64,000 bases of DNA from Macrotis lagotis (GCF_037893015.1 NC_133661.1:243245503-243309502), one strand, 5' to 3'. Counted from the stretch's first letter, positions 35,320 to 42,879 are shown. Notes: generated by a model not told the origin, from the sequence alone. Numbers and translations are program-made.

Positions 35320-37019
35320 TCCAACATAAAGCTTCAGGAAATATTGAGCCCCCTATTATGAAAGACCTTCAAGACAAACCTGAGTGACTACTTTTTTGGA
35401 ATACTATAGAGGTCCATGTTTGGACCAAATGACAAATAATACTTTTTCTAATTGAGATAGTTAAGTAAATTGATTTGGAGAGTTTCTTAAACTATATACC
35501 CTACTTATTGGTTTGTTCTTGAACTTGATTTATATCTATATGTCCTTCATACTGGTTGAGTATCTTATCTAAGTAATTATTAATTAATTAACAATTAATT
35601 TTTGTTGAAGAAAAAATTTCAATGTAACCATGCAGAACTTTTGCTAATGGAAAAGAATTTTTTTAACACCATTATTTTCTAGATTTTTATAGAATCTATC
35701 TTTAGAATACTTTTTTGAGGTAGAGGGGGTTTATTGTTAGAATCAAAATTGACTACCTTCAGTTCTCAATCTTCTATCTTTCTTATGTCATTTTTTAATT
35801 CCTTTGGCAATTTGAATTTACAGTTTTCATGCTGACTCCAGTTTCTATTATAAATTAAGAAAAAAACAAACCTGGCACATCCATTAGCTAATTCCTGTAA
35901 TACTAGTATATAGGTCAGCTGGGCTTACTGATTGGTATGTATACATTCCAAATTTTAAGATCAATATCTACTTACCATGTCTTTTCCTTCTTAATGGCCC
36001 AATTTTAAAATTATTTTCTATGTAACAGTCTTAAAACAAAAAAGGCTAAACTGTCACAATCCATTAAAAGCATAATAGTCCTTATTGGGGGAGTATATTT
36101 TATCTCCACTGTCTTTTATAACTGACTGTACTAATCTCATTTTTCTTTTGTTATTGTTCTTTTTTTTTCTATAAGCTGCCTCTGTGGTGGTATATTCAAT
36201 TCTGATTTCTTGCCCTCTTCTTCATTTCCGGTTCAGATTCTCTTTTATCTGTGTTCCACGGACTCTGTATTGTTCTGATTCAGAGGAATTGTAATTTTCT
36301 GTGCTGTAATTATGGTGTCTATCAGGGTACTCCAGTCTGGCAGAAGAATAACCACTATGGTTATACTACCTAGAATAGCAATTATTAGACTAGATTCCTT
36401 ATTACTTGGACCATGAAATAGATAACCTGTTGAGGTTCCTAAGAAATCCCCCCCTTTAAAAATGAATGGAATAAAACAGGGTGTATAATATGGATTTTAA
36501 GTTATCTGATTTTAAAATAAAATATTTTTTAAAAGGCATTTATACTTTCCTGGAAATGGAATGCTAGGCTAGAAGGATGTATGATTACATAGGTTGGTTT
36601 ATAAGAGAGGATTGGGCTTATGCAATCACTTTCAGGAAACCAAGCAATTTCATGACCAGTTATTGAACACGAGCAATTTAGTGAAGGGGAAGCTTTGAAT
36701 CTTGCAATTTTCATCAACTCTCCTTACAGCCAAGTCTCTAAGTACCTATGCTATAAGAATGAAAGCATACCTTTTCTATTAGCACTTTCCATTCTTTTGT
36801 CATGATGGTATTCTAATTTTGTTTGATTTTGCATCACCTTCCTCCTAATGACCTGTGTATATCCAAAGTTTTTATAATTAATTTGAAATTAACTTTGATT
36901 TTAGGGAGTTATTGAACCAATTGGAGATACACTAGAGCTATATATCACTACATAGTCTCATATTTTGCTGATAATATTAATATAAAATATTGATAGGAAC
37001 ACCTTATATTCCATGATGC
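35320..37019. other. No recognisable gene or repeat
   Basis: AT-rich. On the minus strand 36240-36500 is open for about 85 codons with one hydrophobic stretch, but I cannot connect it to a family. Confidence 0.35.
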
Positions 37020-37165
37020 ATTCCAGTTTTAAAGCACTATCCATATGCTGTTATCTTCCCAATTGATCTTCCCAACAATTTTGCAAGATAGGTCTGGCTG
37101 CTACCCAGTCAAGAAGACTGGGATCCAAATAGGTAAAGTTCTTGGCCTAAGTCATAGAACTATGG
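37020..37165 (-). repeat. MIR-type SINE, diverged
   Basis: TTCCAGTTTTAAAGCACTATCC, CCCAACAATTTTGCAAGATAGG. Confidence 0.5.
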
Positions 37166-38027
37166 ATAAAATCTATCTATCCTGATCAAATATAAACTTG
37201 GGAATTCTGCTGCTAGGAGAATCGAAAATCTGATAGGAATGACTTCCCAAACACATGTGTATATTTGTTGGTTTGGCACAGAAAACAGGCTGCCTAATCT
37301 AAAGATAAGAGAAGGAATGGTCTTTCCCCCAGAGAATACCACCACCTTATTCCTTTCAACAAAATTGCAACTCCCTTCCCAAATCTCCAGACAAGAGTGA
37401 GATGGAGAGTAGAGAGTGGACCCTGAAAGAGGACAGAAATGAACCCAGATTTGTTGTGGGAAGTAACATTACCAGTTACAAATGGTCAATAGCAAAGCTG
37501 GCAACCAATCTTGATTATGACTCAACTTTTAACTTCTTCCAGTGGATAATGATATTATGTTGCTTCTCAAATTGTACTCATTAATACCTGCATGTGGAAT
37601 CTATTTTAGGTCAGAATGATTCTTAAGGACCACATGGAAGAATTTCAGCAGTTTAAAGTTTAAAGAGTACTCAATAGATCATATTACAAATCTTTTTATA
37701 ACATTCTGTATGGTAGATAACATTGGTGTTTTATACTTACTCACTATCAAGTAAATAAAGGTTAATTTTAAAGTTTGTATATACACATATTTACTTCATA
37801 AACTATATATCTCCAGAGGAACTAAATGAAAATACCACCCCATTTAAAAAAAAAACATTATAGTTTAGGCAGTGGAAGCAGCAATTTCAGTCACAATGAA
37901 AATAGGAATACCCTAAGGCTTCTGATCCTTCTAGTTTTAAGCAAATAAATTAAGGAGGAACCTGCAAGCCATATGTCTGCTCAGTCTATCTGGAGTCATA
38001 ATTAGGAATTCTGGCAGTTGGGGCAAA
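37166..38027. other. Unannotated host flank upstream of the provirus
   Basis: No LTR, primer binding site or SINE head is visible next to the provirus left edge, apart from a weak CTGGAGTCATAATTAGG resemblance to SINE text near 37990. Confidence 0.45.
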
Positions 38028-38071
38028 TTCACTTTGGGTGGGAGGAGGGGAAAAGGGTGGCATTTGTCACC

Positions 38072-39868
38072 ATGGGGGGCCGGAATAGTATTCCCCGCCT
38101 TTGAGCCGGAGGAAAAAGAGGCCGTTGCAGTGCAGCTTTATAAACTCTGCGCTAAGCATGGCCGTAAATTACCTATCAAGACGTGCCGTGCTTTTGTTGA
38201 GAATATCTGGAACATCTGCCCTTGGGTGCAACATAGTGGGATCCAACCAGATAAATGGAAGGTGGTAGGGCAGCAGATGGCCTCCTATAATGACACCTGC
38301 CCGGGAAAACTGACCCCCAAGGATTTTACAGTGTATAAGATAGTGGATGCAGCCCTGCATCCCCAGAAGGTGACTTTGGCACGAACAATCAGCACTCAGG
38401 TGGGTAGCTCGTTGGCGGGATCGGATTCAGAGAGCTCAGAGGAAGAGGGAAGGCCACCCCCCTCCCCTGTATCCGTGGGAGGAACTTAGAAGAAACAATG
38501 GGGGAACAAGGGGCCCCCAGGGAGAAGAAAATGCCGCATGCCCCTCCTTACCGAGACAGAATGAAAAGGGGGAGGGCGATGAATGTGGCGCACTTAGAGA
38601 TTCAGGGCCGGAAGTTTCCGAGCGCGGGAAGGGAGGGGTGCAAACAGTCCTCAGGGGTGGCAGGAAGAGGAGCGTGAGTAGGTGGGACCGGGAGGCTGCT
38701 GACGAGGAGGGAGAAGTCCGCGCTGATTGGACAGCTGCCGCGCCCCAGGCTTGGCGGGCCAGCCAGGAAACAGAGGCAAAAAATCCCCCATGTTCCTTGT
38801 CCGCCCTTCAGAGATCCCCTCAAGGGCTCTGCCCATCCGGCCTACTTGCCACCAGTGCCTCCATAGCAATAGAGAAAGGGGAGGAGGTGGAGTGGGATGA
38901 CTGGGGCCTCTACCCGGTATTTACGGACCCCCTTACCGGAGCCCGAGACTACCGCCCTGTCCCTTTTAAGATGCTTAAGGAACTTAAGGAGGCCGTGACT
39001 AAATACGGCCCAAGCTCCCCTTATGTAAAAAGACTGATGCAAAACCTCTTTGCTACGCACCCTTGGACCCCTGCTGACTTTGACGAAATTGCAGCCGCGT
39101 GCCTAGATGCCTCCTTATATTTAGCTTTTAAGGCTCAGGCCCGCAGAGAGGCCTCTAAGCTGGCAAAATCCCGGGGTTATACTCCCCTGGATTTAGCCAT
39201 TGACCTCCTGTGTGGAACTGGAGCCTATACTGACCCTGCTGTTCAGGCCCAGTATGGCCAGTTTGAGCTAGAGACTGTTAAAGAAACACATGTTGCAGCT
39301 TGGGATAAGATTGGAGCCATGAAAGGGGGGAGAGCCACACAGAAGTTGGTTGGGCTGAAGCAGAGAGCAGATCAGACACCCCTCTCATTTGTGAACGAGG
39401 TTAAAGAGACAGTGACTCGTATAATGGGAGACACCCCGGGATCTGATCTACTTATGAGACAATTGATTAAAGAGGGTCTTCGCCCCAAAGGGATCGCAGC
39501 CATTAGCAGCCTTCCCCCCGACGCTTCATTAGAAGAAATTGTTGACAAATTGCTGGACATGCCCAGCGAGGATTCAATTCAAGCCTTAGTGACTGCCATG
39601 GAGAACCGGGAGGATAGCCTCCTGACCGCCCTTCACGGTATGCAGGTGAGACCCACCTGTTTTGGGTGCGGGAAAGCCAGGGCACCTCAAAGCACAGTGC
39701 AGGCAGCGGCCCCCCTCCACTTCAGTTCCGACCTGTTATTCCTGTGGAAAGCCAGGTCACATAGCCAGGTTCTGCCGATCCAAAGGGAAGTCGGGAAAAG
39801 GGAAAGGGAGGGGCCCGGCCGCGGGGCCCCCCCCCCCGTGCTCGAAGACAGCGGCCCCATTACTGTGA
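38072..39868 (+). pseudogene. gag: gag, broken by three single-base frame changes
   Basis: Structural polyprotein of the provirus. The likely start is ATG 38072 in strong Kozak context (GTCACCATGG), giving M-G-G-R-N-S, an N-myristoylation signal (Gly2, Ser6). The frame changes by 38105; matrix then runs in another frame to about 38450 (acidic SESSEEE stretch near its end). A second one-base shift near 38450-38458 brings in HPPPLYPW, a PPxY late-budding motif (38455-38478). That frame continues uninterrupted through capsid, with the major homology region at about 39358-39420 (Q-x3-Q-x4-FV-x2-V pattern). A third one-base insertion inside the first CCHC knuckle (Cys codons 39658 and 39667; His and last Cys in the next frame at 39683 and 39698) moves to the frame holding knuckle 2 (39734-39775), which ends at TGA 39866. 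No nonsense codon interrupts capsid. The frame changes lie near G, C or A runs, so base-calling error is possible for some. Confidence 0.9.
39793..39799 (+). promoter_or_regulatory. gag-pro -1 ribosomal frameshift heptamer GGGAAAA
   Basis: In the nucleocapsid frame the codons read tcG GGA AAA, matching the X XXY YYZ slippery pattern. A -1 slip here enters the frame of the protease ORF, which stays open to 40488. A very GC-rich segment (39806-39838, mixed G and C runs) follows within a few bases and could form the stimulatory stem or pseudoknot. Established: betaretroviruses express Pro by -1 shifting at this junction. Confidence 0.8.
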
Positions 39869-40488
39869 CTATCCCCGTGAGGGTTGACTATAGAGAAGGG
39901 ACACAGCAGAGAGAGATCGGGCCTTGGGAAACCTCGATGATTCCCATTGAGCTAAATATTTTCCCAGCGCTCATCACAGGGGCTGAGAGATGTGTGGACT
40001 TAGTCACCCATACCCAGGTCATTTTTGGTCCCGGAAGTCCCACATCCGTAAGGGTCACAAACCCCCACCCCTTCCCCACCTTGGTAAAACAGGGCCAAGA
40101 GGTAGGAAAGGCGCTGCCCTTGCGGGCCCCTCCCGCTCATGTGAACTGGGTCCACCCGGTCAGCTCTGGGCGACCACTGTTAACCGTCACGGTGGAAAAT
40201 CAGAAGCTCGAAGGGATAATTGACACTGGAGCCGATTGCTCTGTCATAAATAGGGGACAGTGGAGGCGCGAGTGGCCACTCCTACAGAGCCCTCAAGCAG
40301 TGACGGGGGTGGGGGGCAATAGATCTGCCATGAAAGCAGCACACGCCTTACGGTGGTCAGCTTTGGAAGAATCTGGACTCTTCACCCCACTGTGCCTACC
40401 TGACCTCCCTTATGCATTATGGGGTAGAGATATCTTGAGCCAGCTTAACCTGACACTTGCCACCCCTGATAGCCTGCGGGGAAATTAA
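39799..40488 (+). CDS. pro: Retroviral protease region (pro) with degenerate dUTPase-like segment
   Basis: Aspartic protease frame, reached by -1 shift from gag. After a Pro/Gly-rich linker, about 120 residues (39840-40200) sit where betaretroviruses carry dUTPase; fragments such as [11 protein letters not shown] and [14 protein letters not shown] fit a dUTPase-like fold, but canonical catalytic motifs are not evident, so I call it degenerate. The protease proper has the catalytic DTGA (codons from 40222) and the C-terminal GRDILSQL signature (from 40423). No internal stop. The TAA at 40486 directly follows the second slippery site. Because of the extra base in the first zinc knuckle, this frame is now continuous with capsid, so the present DNA has an uninterrupted capsid-to-protease frame (open from 38374). 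Expression in the host is unknown. Confidence 0.88.
   Translation, partial: REREGPGRGAPPPVLEDSGPITVTIPVRVDYREGTQQREIGPWETSMIPIELNIFPALITGAERCVDLVTHTQVIFGPGSPTSVRVTNPHPFPTLVKQGQEVGKALPLRAPPAHVNWVHPVSSGRPLLTVTVENQKLEGIIDTGADCSVINRGQWRREWPLLQSPQAVTGVGGNRSAMKAAHALRWSALEESGLFTPLCLPDLPYALWGRDILSQLNLTLATPDSLRGN
40479..40485 (+). promoter_or_regulatory. pro-pol -1 ribosomal frameshift heptamer GGGAAAT
   Basis: The protease frame reads cgG GGA AAT followed at once by the TAA stop (40486-40488). This fits X XXY YYZ, and a -1 slip enters the pol frame (next codon 40485), which is open to 41033. The stop codon abutting the heptamer is a typical arrangement. Both shift sites of the ancestral virus are therefore preserved. 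Confidence 0.85.
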
Positions 40489-41002
40489 TTGGGGCCACTC
40501 TAGAGATGAGCTTTTCCCCCAGAATAACATGGATTAATAAGAAACCTATTTGGGTTGAGCAGTGGCCCCTGACAAAAGAAAAGCTCATCGCCCTCACAGA
40601 CATAGTAATGACCCTCCTGCACGAGAACAAAGTGGAACCGTCCCTTAGCCCGTATAACTCCCCCGTCTTTGTCATAAAAAAGAAAGGGGGGAGTTGGAGA
40701 ATGTTGATTGATCTTCGGGCAGTAAATGCCAACATGGTACCCATGGGGACCCTCCAACCTGGTCTCCCTATGCCCACTGCAGTCCCGCAAGGGTGGACTA
40801 TTATAGTGATTGATGTTAAAGACTGCTTCTATAGCATTCCCCTCCACCCGGAGGACAAAGAAAAATTTGCCTTTTCCCTCCCCGCGATCAATTTCCAAGC
40901 CCCCAGTAAACGTTATCAGTTCACCGTCCTACCTCAGGGAATGGCCAATAGCCCCACCCTGTGCCAGCTTTACATGGATACTCTGCTACATCCTATCTTT
41001 TT
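40485..41002 (+). pseudogene. pol: pol: truncated reverse transcriptase
   Basis: N-terminal half of RT in the -1 frame relative to pro. Visible blocks: the fingers motif around [15 protein letters not shown] and WRMLIDLR, motif A with the first catalytic aspartate (VIDVKDCF, Asp codon 40812), and motif B (LPQGMANSP, from 40929). The sequence ends after MDTLLHP at about 40995-41002, before the YxDD motif, so two of the three catalytic aspartates, thumb, connection and RNase H are lost. It then joins integrase in another frame and stops at TGA 41031. Polymerase activity is not possible. Confidence 0.92.
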
Positions 41003-41018
41003 AAACAGAAAGGGGGAG
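41003..41018 (+). promoter_or_regulatory. Candidate central polypurine tract in integrase
   Basis: AAACAGAAAGGGGGAG here is identical to the 16 bases of the 3' polypurine tract at 42194-42209. It encodes KQKGG in integrase, the same protein position where lentiviruses place their central polypurine tract. The pol deletion junction lies immediately upstream. Confidence 0.5.
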
Positions 41019-41339
41019 TTGGCAGGTCACTGACCCATTCAGACCTGTCTCAGGTACTATTTACCATGAATTTCCTACAAGTCAGGGATGACGGCACTAC
41101 AGCCGCCCAGAGATTTTTCTCCCCAAAAGGACATGCTAAGAAAAAAACCAACGCTCCTGCCCTCTCCCACCAAGGCCCTACCAGGCTCTAAAGTCATGTG
41201 GAGAGATGAAGAGGGAGGTTGGCATGGCCCTGTAACAGTAAAGAACAGAAGACAGGGCCACCTGTCATTTCATCCCGAGGATAAGATAGAAGAGCCAGAA
41301 AGATGGCTCCCTGTTTACAAGATAAGAGACCTTGATTAA
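41003..41339 (+). pseudogene. pol: pol: integrase C-terminal remnant
   Basis: After the deletion junction one frame reads KQKGGVGR, then VLFTMNFLQ and TTAAQRFF, the end of the integrase core in betaretroviruses. Between about 41120 and 41165 the frame shifts, and the next frame gives VMWRDEEGGWHGPV, then RWLPVYKIR, the C-terminal DNA-binding domain, ending at TAA 41337. The zinc-binding HHCC domain and the DDE catalytic residues are gone, so no integrase function remains. Confidence 0.85.
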
Positions 41340-41366
41340 TGCCCAACCCTACGGGGTGAGAGGAAT

Positions 41367-41381
41367 TTCTTTCTTTTTCAG
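41367..41381 (+). promoter_or_regulatory. env splice acceptor
   Basis: A pyrimidine-rich run ending in TTTTTCAG precedes the env frame, just downstream of the integrase stop. The env frame has no ATG after its upstream in-frame TGA (41357), so the start codon probably came from a spliced leader exon or has been lost. Confidence 0.6.
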
Positions 41382-41801
41382 GCCTTCTGATCATCGTAGG
41401 GATCCTTGGAGGTGCTCCATCTGAAGGAAATCCGACATGGGGAATACTCCGAGTTATTCCCTCTCCCCCTTCCGGTAGCACGGAACTCCCCGATCTACCC
41501 TCGCCTGCTAGTGACCAATACATCGATGGGGCTCCCTTCTGCCTCGGTGGGGCCCCTCATGTGTGGCCACAGGGGAAGACATCGAGGATTCCATACCATG
41601 GAGGGATTGCCAGATGGCGGGAGGATACCCCCTTGAGGGTGAACAAGGACGCTGATTCTGGGAATCACCCTACTTGTTGTCTGTTTCTGCCGCCTAGCTA
41701 GGCGACAGAGGGGCTATATGCTTCTTACTCAGAAAGCCTTCATGGCCATGGAGACGGGGGAGGATCCCCAAGTCTGGCTAGCCGCCATGCATGACGTGTG
41801 A
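41382..41801 (+). pseudogene. env: env with large internal deletion (SU N-terminus joined to TM C-terminus)
   Basis: From the acceptor a frame opens with a hydrophobic stretch LLIIVGILGG (signal-peptide-like) and runs about 85 codons, ending near 41640. Close to 41635-41650 the next frame supplies LILGITLLVVCFCRL, a membrane span followed by a basic then amphipathic cytoplasmic tail to TGA 41799. Missing are nearly all of the surface subunit, the furin site, the fusion peptide and the immunosuppressive and heptad regions. The two pieces are in different frames. The final coding bases lie inside the tandem duplication that continues into the 3' region. No functional envelope is possible. Confidence 0.75.
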
Positions 41802-41820
41802 CACCTAGGGGTAAGACGAG

Positions 41821-41922
41821 GTAAACCCCAAGACGGGCAACTTCTCCTGACCCAGCCACCTAAGACGGGCAAGGTCCTGGGTTGAAGGAGATGACCTAAG
41901 ACAGGGTTCCTCGCCCCCCGGC
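41821..41922 (+). ncRNA. CTE-like RNA export element, copy 1 (collapsed)
   Basis: Contains ACGGGCAA (41833-41840), a fused central box where CCTAAGAC runs into ACGGGCAA (41859-41872), and CCTAAGACAGG (41895-41905). The flanking stems of copy 2 are preserved. The missing apical part lies between similar CTAAGAC and CTAGGAC strings, so loss by slippage or recombination between loop boxes is a simple explanation. It probably keeps only the outer internal loop. Confidence 0.6.
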
Positions 41923-41970
41923 GGATCCCCAAGTCTGGCTAGCCGCCATGCATGACATGTGACACCTAGG

Positions 41971-42112
41971 GGTAAGACGAGGTAAACCCCAAGACGGGCA
42001 ACTTCTCCTGACCCAGCCACCTAAGACAGGCCCTGAGGGTGTCGGGCGCCTAGGACGGGCAAGGTCCTGGGTTGAAGGAGATGACGACCTAAGACAGGGT
42101 TCCTCGCCCCCG
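41971..42112 (+). ncRNA. CTE-like RNA export element, copy 2 (complete)
   Basis: Four boxes in symmetrical order: ACGGGCAA (41994-42001), CCTAAGACAGG (42020-42030), ACGGGCAA (42055-42062), CCTAAGACAGG (42088-42098). Complementary stems connect them. Outer: GAGG and AACCC (41979-41989) with GGGTT and CCTC (42097-42105). Middle: TCTCCT and ACCCAG (42004-42016) with CTGGGT and AGGAGA (42067-42081). Apical: AGGCCC (42028-42033) with GGGCGCCT (42044-42051). Established: the simian type D retrovirus CTE, also located between env and the 3' LTR, has two rotated internal loops of this kind that bind NXF1/TAP to export unspliced RNA. The match in box sequence, order and position is strong; function here is inferred. 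Confidence 0.8.
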
Positions 42113-42193
42113 GCTATCAGAGGCCAGTAGAAATGACACCGCTTAAGGCTAACCTCAGCACCGCTTAAGGTCACACCAAGTGATAACCTTGTA

Positions 42194-42210
42194 AAACAGA
42201 AAGGGGGAGA
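42194..42210 (+). promoter_or_regulatory. 3' polypurine tract
   Basis: A purine tract (AAACAGAAAGGGGGAGA, one C) directly before the TG that opens the LTR; this is the primer for plus-strand DNA synthesis in retroviruses. Confidence 0.88.
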
Positions 42211-42265
42211 TGTTGGGGGCGGGGGGAAGAGGCTTGGCGGTCGCTTAGAGGGGGAAACATAATCA

Positions 42266-42275
42266 CCTTATAAGG
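42266..42275 (+). promoter_or_regulatory. CArG box in U3
   Basis: CCTTATAAGG is a perfect palindromic CC(A/T)6GG serum response factor consensus, about 70 bases upstream of the TATA-like box. Binding is inferred. Confidence 0.4.
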
Positions 42276-42334
42276 GAATGTTACAGAACTCGGCCCCTCA
42301 TTGAGTAAGAGTTCATGGGAGGGAGGACAGAGGG

Positions 42335-42342
42335 GATAAAAG
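42335..42342 (+). promoter_or_regulatory. LTR TATA-like box
   Basis: GATAAAAG lies about 50 bases upstream of the polyadenylation signal, placing the transcription start (start of R) near 42362-42370. Confidence 0.6.
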
Positions 42343-42386
42343 TGTCTGCTGAGAGGTGGGGGGGAGCGGGAATGTGATCACAGAAG

Positions 42387-42392
42387 AATAAA
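42387..42392 (+). terminator. LTR polyadenylation signal
   Basis: AATAAA followed by a CA-containing segment and a GT-rich stretch (TGTCTGGTTCTT, from about 42419), the usual arrangement of poly(A) signal, cleavage site and downstream element. Confidence 0.8.
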
Positions 42393-42485
42393 GACTCATT
42401 ACCCACCTCAGGCGCTCTGTCTGGTTCTTCCCCCATCAAAGAGTGGGGGCCGGAGGTACCCCGAAGACTCATCACGCGTTGGACT

Positions 42486-42495
42486 GGTGAGTAAG
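42486..42495 (+). promoter_or_regulatory. Consensus splice donor in LTR U5
   Basis: GGTGAGTAAG matches the 5' splice-site consensus very well. If also present in the lost 5' LTR it could have served as donor for env RNA, unusual because most retroviruses place the major donor after the primer binding site. Confidence 0.35.
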
Positions 42496-42549
42496 AGGAC
42501 GGACTAGCATAAAGAAGCCGGCGTTGTGAATAAAAACCCGGCACTAATG

Positions 42550-42690
42550 GTATGACCCTGCCTCACTTTCCTCATCTATAAATTGAGCTGGAGAAGGAAA
42601 TGGCAAACCACTCCTGTATCTTTGTCAAGAAAACCCCAAATGAGGTCATAGAGAATCAGATACAACTGAAACAATTCAATAACAAAAACA
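42550..42690 (+). mobile_element. 3' half of a tRNA-derived SINE with RTE/BovB-like tail
   Basis: GACCCTGCCTCACTTTCCTC, GAGAAGGAAATGGCAAACC, CCCCAAATGAGGTCATAG and a tail AACTGAAACAATTC. It starts directly after the LTR; its tRNA-like head is found neither here nor on the other side of the provirus. Confidence 0.85.
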
Positions 42691-42719
42691 AAACTCAAGC
42701 CAGATTCTTACTTTTATTC

Positions 42720-42877
42720 TTATCTGGACTTAGCAACTGATTTCCCTGACATTTTTCTTCAGCATTTTCCAGTGCAGGCACCTCTTCTTTTCTGCTCTAT
42801 TCTTCTCAGCTTTCCATTATATGATGCCTTACCCTACTACATTATAAGCTCCTCAAGGGAAAGAGCTGTCTTTCTTT
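42720..42877 (+). repeat. L2 3' end fragment
   Basis: CATTATAAGCTCCTCAAGGG followed by AGAGCTGTCTTTCTTTTTAC. Confidence 0.7.
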
Positions 42878-42879
42878 TT

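Larger units (their letters stand above)
41762..42112 (+). repeat. Tandem duplication across the env end and 3' non-coding region
   Basis: Copy 1 is 41762-41922 and copy 2 runs 41923 to about 42112. They are nearly identical, with an offset of 161 bases, except that copy 2 has about 30 extra bases (around 42027-42056). Each copy begins in the last codons of the env tail (GGATCCCCAAGTCTGGC) and carries one CTE-like unit. Confidence 0.95.
38028..42543 (+). mobile_element. Defective class II (betaretrovirus-like) endogenous provirus
   Basis: Seen: in order on one strand, a Gag matrix/capsid/zinc-knuckle region, protease with DTGA, reverse transcriptase motifs, integrase C-terminus, env pieces, a polypurine tract and an LTR with TATA box and AATAAA. 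The gag, pro and pol frames are offset by successive -1 steps with canonical slippery heptamers, the arrangement of betaretroviruses. It is GC-rich in an AT-rich host context. Inside, most of RT plus RNase H and most of integrase are missing, and most of env is missing. The 5' LTR, primer binding site and most of the leader are absent; the left edge is uncertain by tens of bases. Only one LTR exists, so age cannot be estimated from LTR divergence. Inference: a replication-defective, moderately young copy, because its frames carry indels but few nonsense codons. Confidence 0.95.
42211..42543 (+). repeat. 3' LTR of the provirus
   Basis: Begins TGTTGGGGG directly after the polypurine tract and is taken to end at ...CCCGGCA (TG...CA, 333 bp). 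U3 is G-rich and contains a CArg box and a TATA-like box; R carries the polyadenylation signal; U5 follows with a GT-rich stretch. No partner LTR exists upstream, so neither the right boundary nor a target-site duplication can be confirmed by comparison. Confidence 0.85.

Noticed and set aside
36240-36500. Minus-strand stretch open about 85 codons with a hydrophobic segment and a C7 run that resembles a polypurine tract on the other strand, considered as a second env remnant
   Set aside because: No recognisable retroviral motif, no adjoining pol or LTR, and the open length is not rare in AT-rich DNA when six frames are examined.
41340-41381. Tiny intron between a GTGAGA at 41356 and the acceptor at 41381
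   Set aside because: About 26 bases is too short for a spliceosomal intron; the acceptor more likely pairs with a leader donor.
41729-42174. Minus-strand frames across the provirus 3' region, considered as an antisense gene
   Set aside because: They repeat because the underlying DNA is a tandem duplication; explained by the CTE-like units.
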